This document shows, in pieces, positions 7,244-16,072 of a stretch of DNA of 64,000 bases. Both the position numbers and the translations under genes were made by a program. Below the pieces are notes generated by a model. That model saw only the letters and a program-made list of their open reading frames with translations. It was not told the origin of the DNA and made no database searches. This DNA is from Leptolinea sp. HRD-7 (GTDB taxonomy: Bacteria; Chloroflexota; Anaerolineae; Anaerolineales; Anaerolineaceae), in contig AP024710.1 in the NCBI GenBank assembly GCA_024363285.1, forward strand, positions 1,830,001 through 1,894,000. The letters run 5' to 3'. The number at the start of each line of letters is the position of its first letter. Position 1 is the stretch's first letter.

Positions 7244-7849
7244 ATGCCCCGAATGATCGAAGTAGTCATAGACAGTGTACGTGTCAGCCTGACAAATCAG
7301 CAGCGTATTGTTATCTTGCGAGAAGTGGATGCTGAACGGTATCTGCCTATCTGGATTGGCCCCTATGAGGCGGAAGCCATTACGATAGCCTTGCAGGATA
7401 TTGAAGTCGCCCGGCCTCAAACGCATGACCTAATGAAAAACGTACTCACTTCTCTCAACGCGCGATTGGTGCGGGTTGAGGTTGTCAGTTTAAAAGACGA
7501 TGTATTTTATGGAAATCTGGTCATTGATGTGGACGGAAAAATTTTAGAAGTGGATTCCCGCCCATCAGACGCCCTGGCTATGGCTGTTCGCGCGCACGTT
7601 CCAATTTTTGCTTCCCGCGATGTAATGGAAACAGCCGGCATTCTGCCAGAACAAGATTTACAGTCACATGAAGTGTCTAACCCTACGCCCCGTAAACCGG
7701 ATTGGACCAAACCAGGTGAAGAAGAGAGTAGTGATCGTCTCTCGGTCTATGAAGATTTTCTGCAAAACATCAACCTGGATAGTCTAAATAAGCCTTCGGA
7801 TGATGAACCGAATGAATCACCGCGTGAACCAGATGAACCAGGTGTCTGA
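7244..7849 (+). CDS. Bifunctional nuclease family protein (BFN, DUF151)
   Basis: The first ~140 of 201 residues form the BFN/DUF151 domain: a strand-rich opening, the conserved LPIWIGPYEAEAI motif near residue 34, and the VDSRPSDALAMAVR motif near residue 104. Members occur in bacteria and plants; some have reported DNase/RNase activity, but the bacterial role is poorly known. The last ~55 residues are acidic and proline-rich (many E, D, P) and probably disordered. AGGGAGG precedes the ATG at good spacing. It lies 86 bp upstream of dnaB, and the orientation suggests one transcript with the replication genes. Confidence 0.85.
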   Translation: MPRMIEVVIDSVRVSLTNQQRIVILREVDAERYLPIWIGPYEAEAITIALQDIEVARPQTHDLMKNVLTSLNARLVRVEVVSLKDDVFYGNLVIDVDGKILEVDSRPSDALAMAVRAHVPIFASRDVMETAGILPEQDLQSHEVSNPTPRKPDWTKPGEEESSDRLSVYEDFLQNINLDSLNKPSDDEPNESPREPDEPGV

Positions 7850-7935
7850 TTTCACTTTATTGTAAGTTTCTCCACAAAATAATCGGATAAAATAGACAAA
7901 AGCGGGTGCTCATTTCCCCTGCTGGTTAACTACCT

Positions 7936-9303
7936 ATGGACGAATTCTCACTTACGGAAGAAGAACCTGTCACCGATATTCAGGTGCAGCCACACAACCG
8001 GCAGGCCGAAGAGGCTGTTCTGGGGGCTGTGCTCATCAACCCTGATTCGTTTTTTGAACTCGCCCAATTTCTTAAACCGGAAGATTTTTATATTGTTCGT
8101 AACGGGTGGATCTGGGCATCGTTTAATCGCTTGCATGAAGCCCGGATTCCAATCGATTTCTTAACGGTAGTAGAAGACCTCGAAAAGAATAACCTGTTGG
8201 CAGATGCCGGCGGTTCTGCGTACCTGATGGCGCTGATCAACCAGACACCGACTTCTCTGCACGCTGAGACGTACGGTCACATGGTGGAAGAGACCGCCAT
8301 GCGCCGCCGTATGCTGGCATCGGCCAATGATCTGGCTCGTCTGGCGTATGACCAAAAAACTCCACTGGATAATGTTATTGACACGGCAGAAAAATCTATT
8401 TTTGCCATCAGCGAACGCCGCACCCATAAAGATGTTCAATTAATTAAAGATGTAGCCAGCGCGTATTATGACCGGGTAGATAAAATGTCTGGCCGCAGTG
8501 AAGAGATTTACGGCGTACCGACAGGCCTGGTTGACCTTGATAACCTGCTGGGTGGTATGCAAAAATCCGATTTGTTGATTATTGCCGGCCGGCCATCTAT
8601 GGGTAAGACCGGTTTCATGCTTTCGGTTGCAAAGAACGCGGCGCAAATGTATAAAAAACATGTCGCCATGTTCTCGTTAGAAATGTCTAACGAGCAACTT
8701 GTCCAGCGTCTTGTAGCTCAGGAAACCGGAATTGATACCCAGCGTCTCCGCTCGGGTAAATTGAAAGATGATGAATGGCCGTTGTTTACTCAGGCAATAG
8801 AGACTCTTGGCGAAACTCACATTTTCCTTGATGACACTCCGGCCATAACACCCATGCAGATGCGAACAAAGTGCCGCCGTCTGCATATGGAATACCACTT
8901 AGATTTAGTCATCATTGATTACCTGCAATTGATGTCATCTGATTCACGCAACGACAACCGTGTGCAAGAAGTCTCATATATTTCACGCAACCTGAAAATC
9001 CTCGCCCGTGAATTAAATGTTCCGGTTCTGGCTGCTGCCCAGCTTTCGCGTGCTGTTGAATTGCGCGCTGATAAGAAACCCATCCTTTCCGATCTGCGTG
9101 AATCTGGCAGTCTGGAACAGGACGCCGATATTGTGATGTTCATTCACCGGCCTGACCTGTTAGATAAAGATAATCCACGAGCCAACCTGGCTGAGATTAT
9201 TGTGGCAAAGCACCGCAACGGTCCTGTTCATTCGGGCATTGAACTTGTCTTCCGAAATAATCTGGCAAAATTTGATAACGCGGCTACCGTGCAATACCGC
9301 TAA
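7936..9303 (+). CDS. dnaB: Replicative DNA helicase DnaB
   Basis: The 455-residue length is normal for DnaB. The N-terminal primase-interacting helical domain starts at PHNRQAEEAVLGA (residues ~20-120). The RecA-type helicase domain has Walker A GRPSMGKT near residue 217, Walker B VIIDYLQLM near residue 325, and the C-terminal SGSLEQDADIVMFIHR arginine-finger motif. It forms the hexamer that unwinds DNA at the fork. No intein is present. The downstream DnaD-like and DnaC-like genes follow within 14 bp and with overlap, so helicase and putative loaders are made together. Confidence 0.97.
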   Translation: MDEFSLTEEEPVTDIQVQPHNRQAEEAVLGAVLINPDSFFELAQFLKPEDFYIVRNGWIWASFNRLHEARIPIDFLTVVEDLEKNNLLADAGGSAYLMALINQTPTSLHAETYGHMVEETAMRRRMLASANDLARLAYDQKTPLDNVIDTAEKSIFAISERRTHKDVQLIKDVASAYYDRVDKMSGRSEEIYGVPTGLVDLDNLLGGMQKSDLLIIAGRPSMGKTGFMLSVAKNAAQMYKKHVAMFSLEMSNEQLVQRLVAQETGIDTQRLRSGKLKDDEWPLFTQAIETLGETHIFLDDTPAITPMQMRTKCRRLHMEYHLDLVIIDYLQLMSSDSRNDNRVQEVSYISRNLKILARELNVPVLAAAQLSRAVELRADKKPILSDLRESGSLEQDADIVMFIHRPDLLDKDNPRANLAEIIVAKHRNGPVHSGIELVFRNNLAKFDNAATVQYR

Positions 9304-9317
9304 TCAGAAAGCAAACC

Positions 9318-10022
9318 ATGTCAACCTTCAAGGGCTTCCCATCCGGTAAGATCCGGCTTATTCCTATCCCTTCCACATTCTTTACGGAAATCTTACCGGA
9401 AGTGGATGATATCAATATGCTGAAGGTGATGTTGCATATCTTTCGCGCGTTAGATTCTCAGGAAAGGGAAATACGGTATCTGCGCGAAAAAGACTTGCTG
9501 GCTGATGCTGATTTATTGGCATCTCTGAATATAGCCGATGAAGAGAAACAGACAATCCTATCCAGTATTCTTGCTGAGATACTTAAGACAGGTCTTATTC
9601 TTAAAGCCGATGACCAGAGCGGACAAAATACCGCGCTATATTTTCTCAATTCCCAGAAAGGGCGCGATGCTCTGACGGCACTTCAATCCGGGAAATGGCA
9701 TCCGGATGATACAGATAACGCGTCGTACCAGCTACTTCCTGAATGGCCGGGGATTTACCGGTTATATGAAGATAATATCGGCCCATTAACTCCACTGCTG
9801 GCAGACATGTTACAGGAAGCGGAAAAGACCTACCCGCCCTCTGTAATTCAATTTGCCTTTGAAGAAGCGGTAAAGAAGAACGCGAGAAACTGGAAGTATA
9901 TCAATGCGATCCTCCGCGGCTGGCAGGAGAAAGGTATAAATGGACACAATTCGCGAGACTCTGAAGACTATCGGCAAAAATACACAGGCGGGGAATATGC
10001 CGAATACATCAACCGCGAGTAA
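9318..10022 (+). CDS. DnaD-domain primosomal protein
   Basis: The 234-residue protein has an N-terminal winged-helix-like part (residues 15-120) and a C-terminal DnaD/DnaB_2 domain (residues ~145-205). The latter is visible as YEDNIGPLTP, the run of helices ending in ARNWKYINAILRGW, and the following short linker. In Bacillus, DnaD and DnaB (the loader protein) remodel DNA and recruit the DnaI-helicase complex at origins and during restart. Its position between the DnaB helicase and a DnaC/DnaI-like ATPase supports that role here. Its 3' end overlaps the next gene by 83 bp in another frame. Confidence 0.85.
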   Translation: MSTFKGFPSGKIRLIPIPSTFFTEILPEVDDINMLKVMLHIFRALDSQEREIRYLREKDLLADADLLASLNIADEEKQTILSSILAEILKTGLILKADDQSGQNTALYFLNSQKGRDALTALQSGKWHPDDTDNASYQLLPEWPGIYRLYEDNIGPLTPLLADMLQEAEKTYPPSVIQFAFEEAVKKNARNWKYINAILRGWQEKGINGHNSRDSEDYRQKYTGGEYAEYINRE

Positions 10023-11358
10023 ACCGGAACCCCTGATAAAAGCAGAACCAGAATGTCCAATCTGTCATGGGGTAGGATTTGTGCGCCAGGACCTTCCGAT
10101 CAATGACCCGAATTTCGGACGGTTGGTTCCATGTGTCTGCCAGACTAACCATCAAAAAGGGAATACTGTTACTGTTGCGACAAACTTAAATCGACTGGCG
10201 GATTATGCCAATAAGACGTTTGATAACTTCAGCGTTAAAGGTCGCATGGGGTTGGGGGAAGAACAAGAAAAATCACTCAATGTTGCCCGCAGTCATGCGG
10301 AACAATTCTCCCGAGATCTGAAGGGCTGGTTACTCTTTTGTGGAGGATACGGGTGTGGAAAGACACACCTGGCTGCCGCCATTGCCAATCATGCGGCGGG
10401 GCTGGGGATCCCGACCTTGTTCTTGACTGTACCTGATCTGCTGGATACTCTACGTGCGTCCTTTAATTCATCTGAAGACCCGTACGCTTCACGTTTTGAA
10501 GAGATCCGCAATGTGCCATTGCTGGTGCTGGATAATTTGTGGACACAAAATGCCACATCATGGGCATTGGAGAAGTTATTCCAACTGTTTGATCACCGTT
10601 ATGTAAAACGACTCCCCACCGTGGTAACCACTGATATGGATATCGAGGAATTGGATGGGCGCATCCGGTCTCGACTGCAGGATCCGGAATTGGTTACAGT
10701 GATAAAAATTAACGCGCCAGATTATCGTCAACCTGTTCAGCAAGGGCTACAGCCACATCGTTCCGTGCTGAGTCTTTTGCATAACTGTACATTTGGTAAT
10801 TTCAGCCTGCGAGAACTGGAAAAATTAGATTCCGAGGATGTAAAAACCATCTCCAACGCGTTTCAGAAAGCGCAATCTTACGCTGAAGAACCCGAAGGCT
10901 GGCTGGTCTTTATGGGCCCTTATGGTTGCGGCAAGACACATCTGGCGGCTGCCATTGGCAACTACCGGGCTTCTCAGGGTTTTCCTGTGAATTACTGGGT
11001 GGTACCTGATCTGCTGGACCATTTACGGGCTACATTCAACCCCGGTAGTAATGTAACCTATGACCGGGAATTTGAAGAGATCAAGACATCCCCCTTGCTG
11101 ATCCTTGATGATCTTGGCACTCAGACATCTTCCGCCTGGGTAAAGGAAAAGCTCTACCAGTTATTTAATTACCGTTACGCGGCGAATTTGCCGACTGTGA
11201 TTACCACATCAGACAGTCTGGATGATATTGACGCGCGGCTTCGCAACCGAATGTTGGATAAACGAATTTGCACAATACAGGTCATCATCGCGCCGCCGTT
11301 TATCAAAACCGGCGCTATCACAACACAAAAACCCCGCCGTGTGAAACCGATGGGCTAA
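9940..11358 (+). CDS. Double-headed DnaC/DnaI-like AAA+ helicase loader (tandem duplication)
   Basis: One 472-residue polypeptide contains an N-terminal zinc-finger-like segment (C39, C42, C65, C67) and two consecutive DnaC-type ATPase modules. Module 1 has Walker A at 135-142 (GGYGCGKT), Walker B ending D198-N199 and an arginine-rich R241-R245 motif. Module 2 has Walker A at 326-333 (GPYGCGKT), Walker B ending D390-D391 and the matching R433-R437 motif. The two modules resemble each other closely along their length, e.g. VPDLLD..LRA.FN and LPTV.TT, so they arose by internal duplication. DnaC and DnaI normally have one module and about 250-310 residues. The start has AGGAGAAAGG at good spacing. 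The stop overlaps the convergent MFS gene by 4 bp. Confidence 0.88.
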   Translation: MDTIRETLKTIGKNTQAGNMPNTSTASKPEPLIKAEPECPICHGVGFVRQDLPINDPNFGRLVPCVCQTNHQKGNTVTVATNLNRLADYANKTFDNFSVKGRMGLGEEQEKSLNVARSHAEQFSRDLKGWLLFCGGYGCGKTHLAAAIANHAAGLGIPTLFLTVPDLLDTLRASFNSSEDPYASRFEEIRNVPLLVLDNLWTQNATSWALEKLFQLFDHRYVKRLPTVVTTDMDIEELDGRIRSRLQDPELVTVIKINAPDYRQPVQQGLQPHRSVLSLLHNCTFGNFSLRELEKLDSEDVKTISNAFQKAQSYAEEPEGWLVFMGPYGCGKTHLAAAIGNYRASQGFPVNYWVVPDLLDHLRATFNPGSNVTYDREFEEIKTSPLLILDDLGTQTSSAWVKEKLYQLFNYRYAANLPTVITTSDSLDDIDARLRNRMLDKRICTIQVIIAPPFIKTGAITTQKPRRVKPMG

Positions 11359-12617
11359 TCATTATTTCGACGAACCAATCGGTTTGTAAGCATCAGAATA
11401 TTCGGGACCAGCAGAATTGATGATAACAACAATCCAGTTTGTAATCCCAGGCTCCTGGCCACAATCCCGCTGACCGGCCCGCCAAGCAGTTGCCCGATGG
11501 CATCCGCCTGTGATGTGGTGGAAAGTACCGTGGCGCGTACTTCGGGTTCCGCCTGACTGTTTGCCCAGGCGGTATACATGGTGCTGGCCACCGTACGCAA
11601 GCCGGCAATTATGCAGTATAGAGCACAGGTTAACAGCCACCAGGGGGAAAGGGTAAATCCGGTGATTGCCAGAGCGATGAACAGAGAAGCCGTCAAAAGA
11701 CCGGTTTCGAAATAATCCGTTCGGGTTAAGTCTAATCGTTTCTCGGTGATCTTTGCCGCCAGGGCGCCGGTGAGCAAGCTCGCGGCATACACCAACCCCA
11801 CCCATCCTGTGACCGGCAGCCAGGAAATCTCAGGCAGGATAAAACGTTCCAGCAGACTGGCAATCCACAGGCGATCAAAGCCTTCACTGTACAGACCGAA
11901 TACCAATCCAACAGCGAGAATGGTCAATAGAATTTTCTTTGAGCGGGTGAGGTAAAACGTATGTTGGAAGGTCCCATAGAAATGTGCCCAGGTCTGACGG
12001 TCCTCTGAGGGAGTCGGTTTGTAGTTATCTTCAGACATGATCAACGTTAGAATAATCGCAAAACAAAGCATCCCAAAACCGCTTACCAATATGGGAATGT
12101 TCAATCCGGCCAATGAAATCACTGCGCACAGGCTTATGCCGACGACCGCACCCAGGTTAAAGGATTGACTTCCACGCAAATAGGCGGTGGTGGCGTTATC
12201 CATGCCAATCTCGTCACTGATCCATGCATCGAGGGCTCCGCTCGTGAAGGTGAACCCGACGCCCCAAATTATCTGACCGGTCAAAATAAGGAAAAAGTTG
12301 GGCGTCAAACCGGTGAGCAGCGTTCCCAACCCGATGACCGCCGTACCAATGATCACTGACAAACGGCGGCTGTACAGGTCAGCCACCATGCCGGTGGGAA
12401 TCTCAAATAAAAATATCCCGGCTTCAAGTGCCGAGCCTACCAGTACCAACTGAAGGGCATCCAGGTGGGCATTGCGAATGAAGAATACTGTATTTACGCA
12501 AAAGAATAGCCAGAACAAAATGCCAGTAAAAAACCGGTTGGTTATATATACCCGTAATGCGGGAGTTTTGAAGACAGGCTGGTAGTGAAGAAGATTTCCG
12601 ATGAGGCGGATCTTCAT
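11355..12617 (-). CDS. MFS transporter
   Basis: The 420-residue protein has about twelve hydrophobic helices and the MFS motif A region between helices 2 and 3 (EIPTGMVADLYSRR). The first helices sit after a short cytoplasmic N-terminus. The sequence resembles drug-efflux or small-molecule MFS permeases; no substrate can be named. It starts 18 bp after the DUF92-PEBP gene on the same strand and may be read from the same message. No clear Shine-Dalgarno sequence precedes the ATG. Confidence 0.8.
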   Translation of the reverse strand: MKIRLIGNLLHYQPVFKTPALRVYITNRFFTGILFWLFFCVNTVFFIRNAHLDALQLVLVGSALEAGIFLFEIPTGMVADLYSRRLSVIIGTAVIGLGTLLTGLTPNFFLILTGQIIWGVGFTFTSGALDAWISDEIGMDNATTAYLRGSQSFNLGAVVGISLCAVISLAGLNIPILVSGFGMLCFAIILTLIMSEDNYKPTPSEDRQTWAHFYGTFQHTFYLTRSKKILLTILAVGLVFGLYSEGFDRLWIASLLERFILPEISWLPVTGWVGLVYAASLLTGALAAKITEKRLDLTRTDYFETGLLTASLFIALAITGFTLSPWWLLTCALYCIIAGLRTVASTMYTAWANSQAEPEVRATVLSTTSQADAIGQLLGGPVSGIVARSLGLQTGLLLSSILLVPNILMLTNRLVRRNND

Positions 12618-12635
12618 AGCAGGGTTGTTCGATGA

Positions 12636-13967
12636 CTATCGCCTGTAGGTGCCCATCCACTCGCCCTGGGCTAAAATGTGACCGGCCATGGCAGAGGTCA
12701 ACTGTTCAACGGTCATACCGGGAGCCAGCGATGGGTCAATATCGAGAGCGTAGAGCTTGAAGAAATAGCGGTGGGGTTTTCCCGGCGGTGGACAGGGCCC
12801 AAAATAAGCGTTGGTGCGTGAGGAATTAATCCCCTGCGTTCCGCCGTTGAGCAGGTTTCCTGCCGGTTGTCCCTCAGACAGGCTGCCAGTATTGGCCGGG
12901 AGGTTGTAAACCACCCAGTGGGTATAGGTTCCCATGGGTGCGTCCGGGTCTTCCATGATTAGCGCCAGGCTGCGAGCGGTTTGCGGAACGTCGCCCCATT
13001 TAAGGGTGGGTGACGTGTTTTCGCCATCGCAGCTGTATTTAGAAGGGATGGGCTGCCCGTTCGCGAAAGCGGGGCTGGATACAGTCAATTTTAACATTTC
13101 AGCGCCTCCATTTGATAGATTGGGAAGAGGAGATGAAAGTAAAAAAAATGATAAAACGGCGGCCAGTAATCCACCGCTAAAGGTGCAGAACGTATTAACC
13201 CAGTCGTTGTTCATCCAGGCTTGACCGCGAAAAAGCCGGGTGGGCGACCCGCAGGTATGAGTTGGGTATTTCTCGGTTTCTTTTCGGCAGGTATCACAGT
13301 AATACATGGCCTGCGCGCCGGCACCCAGGATCGAATCGAGGATGCTGCCATCCAATCCGCCCATTATGACGGCCGCGGCCAGAATTAAATTATTCAATAA
13401 GGTGTTGGGAACGGAAGCTGGTTTCAATAAAACAGCGAAAACGGCCAGCAGAGTGGAACCGGCCAGCGCGGCGGCAAACCCCGCAAGGCTGACCCCGCCG
13501 GAGGTTCCAGGGTCAACCGGTCTTCCGGTTGTGATCAAACGCGGTCTGTGTTTTCCGAGTACCCCGATCTCGGTTGCCCAGGTATCGGCACTGGCAGCCG
13601 CCAGGGCTCCGGCGGCTGCGGCCCATAACCATCCGGGTTGACCCAGCAAAGGAAAAAGCAGCGCGCACAGGCCGGCTATGGCGCCATTGGCAGCCACCTG
13701 CCCGGCATCACGACGAGAGCCTTTGGCAAAATCAGCTTCGATAACCTTTTTCTGTCTCTTGAAGAGGAAGGATAGAAGGCTTGAGGGAATAAAAAAGGCC
13801 ATCAAAAGAATGGCCCAATTCAATCCGCCGAGACCAAAGATAACACTTCCCAGAAGGAAAGCGGCGAAGGCGCCTGAACGACTCAACGCGCGCATGTAAT
13901 ACGCACCGGATGAAATGATAATCGACAGAATGATACCAAGAGCAAATTGAAAGAAGAGATTTGTCAT
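12636..13967 (-). CDS. DUF92 membrane protein fused to a YbhB/YbcL-type PEBP domain
   Basis: Residues ~1-270 are a DUF92/TIGR00297 membrane protein (family of plant VTE6 phytyl-phosphate kinase), with hydrophobic helices and the ATEIGVLGKHRPRLITTGR and GGVSLAGF motifs. Residues ~291-443 are a complete phosphatidylethanolamine-binding protein of the bacterial YbhB/YbcL type, with DPDAPMGTYTHWVVYN and YFGPCPPPGKPHRY. The frame is open throughout. An internal in-frame ATG (complement of 13095-13097, residue 291) has GGAGG 7 bp upstream, exactly where a free-standing PEBP gene would begin. So the gene may make both the fusion and a 153-residue PEBP. The start overlaps the upstream gene's stop by 4 bp (ATGA). 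Confidence 0.85.
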   Translation of the reverse strand: MTNLFFQFALGIILSIIISSGAYYMRALSRSGAFAAFLLGSVIFGLGGLNWAILLMAFFIPSSLLSFLFKRQKKVIEADFAKGSRRDAGQVAANGAIAGLCALLFPLLGQPGWLWAAAAGALAAASADTWATEIGVLGKHRPRLITTGRPVDPGTSGGVSLAGFAAALAGSTLLAVFAVLLKPASVPNTLLNNLILAAAVIMGGLDGSILDSILGAGAQAMYYCDTCRKETEKYPTHTCGSPTRLFRGQAWMNNDWVNTFCTFSGGLLAAVLSFFLLSSPLPNLSNGGAEMLKLTVSSPAFANGQPIPSKYSCDGENTSPTLKWGDVPQTARSLALIMEDPDAPMGTYTHWVVYNLPANTGSLSEGQPAGNLLNGGTQGINSSRTNAYFGPCPPPGKPHRYFFKLYALDIDPSLAPGMTVEQLTSAMAGHILAQGEWMGTYRR

Positions 13968-14863
13968 TTGATGAATAGAAGTGAGAAAGAGAGGAGGAGA
14001 GGCGTCAGGCAGGCACCTGCCATTAAAACATAAGCTGGCATTCGTTGGTCTTCATGCCGGTAATAAAAGAGTCCGATAGATATCGAAATAACTACCACAA
14101 TACCCGAAAGTGTTGGTAACAAAAGGAGTTTTTCACCTGAAACGGGTGGAAGTGGTTTTCCCGAAGGGTCGAATCCCAGAGATACCATCGGGCGGGCTGG
14201 TATGATCGTTATTGTGGCAATAAGAAGAGTTAAGGTCAAAATAATGGCGAATAGAACAGGGAAGCGGGCTGCCGGGTCGCGCCACATATTGCGCATGAAC
14301 ATCGCTGGCTGGGCACTGAATGCTGCCATTGGTGACAGACTGCCCATTTCAGATGTCCGTTGATAGGCGCGCATAAAAGCTCTCGGATTAGCCGGTGAAA
14401 TGGCAAAAACATTGCTCGGTGTTGCGATGAGCATCAGGTTATCCGATTCTGCGGCAATGAATTCTACCGTACCCAGTTCAGCGATATGGGAGAGACCCAA
14501 CAGGGCACCCGGCCAGCTAAACCGGGGTTGGCTCAGGTGATATCCCAGTTCTTTTGCCGGTCGAACCCATTCAATTGTGTTCAAAGGGATATCTTCAACA
14601 CGCAATCCCCATCGTAAACGTAACCCCTCGCGTTCCAATTGATACGTTGCGCGGCCCAAGGCCACGGCGCGATACACGATCAACGGTACAGGCGCGAGGA
14701 AGATAAGCGCAACCAGTAGATACAGGATGAAATTTAATCCAATATCCTGTTCCATCGACATATAGAAGGCTAATCCTCCGGCGCTGGAAAATGTTAATGC
14801 CGCGCCGATCTGAAAAATCAGCCCCCGCCGTCGGGGTGGGCGGAAGACAGTTTGTTCGCTCAT
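13964..14863 (-). CDS. Membrane protein with bacterial PH-like domain
   Basis: The 299-residue protein has two N-terminal hydrophobic helices (about residues 15-65), a ~110-residue soluble strand-rich segment starting YQLEREGLRLRWG that resembles bacterial PH (bPH) domains, then two or three more C-terminal helices. The bPH-like region has the usual strand pattern and includes ..IPLNTIEWV.. near residue 113. No enzymatic motif is visible. The gene overlaps both neighbours by 4 bp (DegT aminotransferase upstream, DUF92-PEBP downstream). The function is unknown. Confidence 0.6.
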   Translation of the reverse strand: MSEQTVFRPPRRRGLIFQIGAALTFSSAGGLAFYMSMEQDIGLNFILYLLVALIFLAPVPLIVYRAVALGRATYQLEREGLRLRWGLRVEDIPLNTIEWVRPAKELGYHLSQPRFSWPGALLGLSHIAELGTVEFIAAESDNLMLIATPSNVFAISPANPRAFMRAYQRTSEMGSLSPMAAFSAQPAMFMRNMWRDPAARFPVLFAIILTLTLLIATITIIPARPMVSLGFDPSGKPLPPVSGEKLLLLPTLSGIVVVISISIGLFYYRHEDQRMPAYVLMAGACLTPLLLSFSLLFIK

Positions 14864-16068
14864 AATGATTCGCGCAGAGCTTCGCAGACCATTTCCACCT
14901 GATCCGCTCTCATTACACCGGAGAATGGCAGGGCTAAACCGCGATCTCCCAGATCTTCCGTTATCGGATAGTCTCCCGGCCTGTATCCGAAACGTTCGAC
15001 CATGTACGGTTGGAGGTGAATCGGCAGGAAATACGGCCGTACAGGCACACCTTTCGCCGCAAGCCGGTCAGCCACTTTCATACGGTCAACTCCCTGGGAG
15101 ACGCGGACCACATAAACAAACCAGCTCATGCGGGTGGTTGACGGAACAACGGTCAGTGGTTCAATTCCCGGTATATTTGCCAGATGCCGGGTATACAAAT
15201 CTGCCACGTTCTGACGTGCTGCCAGGAGACTTTCGAGCCGTTTTACCTGAGATGCGCCGAGGGCGGCGCTCATTTCATCCAGCCGATAGTTGTAACCGAG
15301 AAGTGTGTGCTGCAACCAGTTATCGCCGGGAGCGCGTCCCTGGTTTCGCAGTGCCTGCATACAGGCCGCGTAATCATCATTATCGGTTACGATCATGCCG
15401 CCTTCACCGGTAGTGATCTGCTTGTTCGGGTAGAAGGCAAATATTCCGATATCACCCTGTTTTCCGGCGGGTATGTTCTTATACATGGCGCCGAGGGCTT
15501 CACACGAATCTTCAATAACCGGCAGGTTGTATTCCCGGGCGACGGACATCACCGTGTCCATATCCGCTGGTTGACCGAATACGTCCACTGGCAGAAGTGC
15601 TTTCAAGCGGGGAAATATTTCGGAACCGGCATCATCAAAGTAGCGGGGCAATTTTCGCGGCAGCCATTTTCGAGCCCTTTCACCACCGGCTAAAAGATCG
15701 TTTACGGCCATCTTGAGCTGTTCAACATCAAGATTACCGGTTACAGGGTCGACATCCACAAAAACGGGAAGAGCATTTTCAAAGAGAATCGCGTTTGTGG
15801 AAGCCACAAATGAAAAAGGAGTTGTGATAACGATGTCACCGCGCTGAATTCCAACTGCCCGGATGGCAAGATGCAGGCCGGCTGTTCCGCTGTTCACCGC
15901 GATGGCGTGTTTTCGCATGGTGACAGCCCGGATGGCGTTTTCAAACCGGTCAATCCAGGGGCCCATACTAAGATATGTCGTATGGATAACAGAATTAACA
16001 GCTTCACGATCTTCTTCCGAGATATCGGGAGAAGACATGGGAACAACGGGTGAGATATGTTTGGTCAT
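14860..16068 (-). CDS. DegT/DnrJ/EryC1/StrS family sugar aminotransferase
   Basis: The 402-residue PLP enzyme has the family markers SGTAGLHLAIRA (phosphate/PLP binding, near residue 60), the EDSCEALGA motif near residue 187, and FAFYPNKQITTGEGG, which contains the PLP lysine near residue 215. Such enzymes convert keto-sugar nucleotides to amino sugars for surface glycans. An NeuD-like acyltransferase and an NAD-epimerase on the same strand within 4 kb suit a pathway making N-acylated amino sugars, as in the Pgl system; that link is inference. The start codon has no obvious Shine-Dalgarno sequence. Confidence 0.88.
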   Translation of the reverse strand: MTKHISPVVPMSSPDISEEDREAVNSVIHTTYLSMGPWIDRFENAIRAVTMRKHAIAVNSGTAGLHLAIRAVGIQRGDIVITTPFSFVASTNAILFENALPVFVDVDPVTGNLDVEQLKMAVNDLLAGGERARKWLPRKLPRYFDDAGSEIFPRLKALLPVDVFGQPADMDTVMSVAREYNLPVIEDSCEALGAMYKNIPAGKQGDIGIFAFYPNKQITTGEGGMIVTDNDDYAACMQALRNQGRAPGDNWLQHTLLGYNYRLDEMSAALGASQVKRLESLLAARQNVADLYTRHLANIPGIEPLTVVPSTTRMSWFVYVVRVSQGVDRMKVADRLAAKGVPVRPYFLPIHLQPYMVERFGYRPGDYPITEDLGDRGLALPFSGVMRADQVEMVCEALRESL

Positions 16069-16072
16069 GCGG

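Noticed and set aside
13095-13110. Frameshift between DUF92 and PEBP
   Set aside because: The frame is continuous with no stop or shift; the junction is better explained as an in-frame fusion with a retained internal start.
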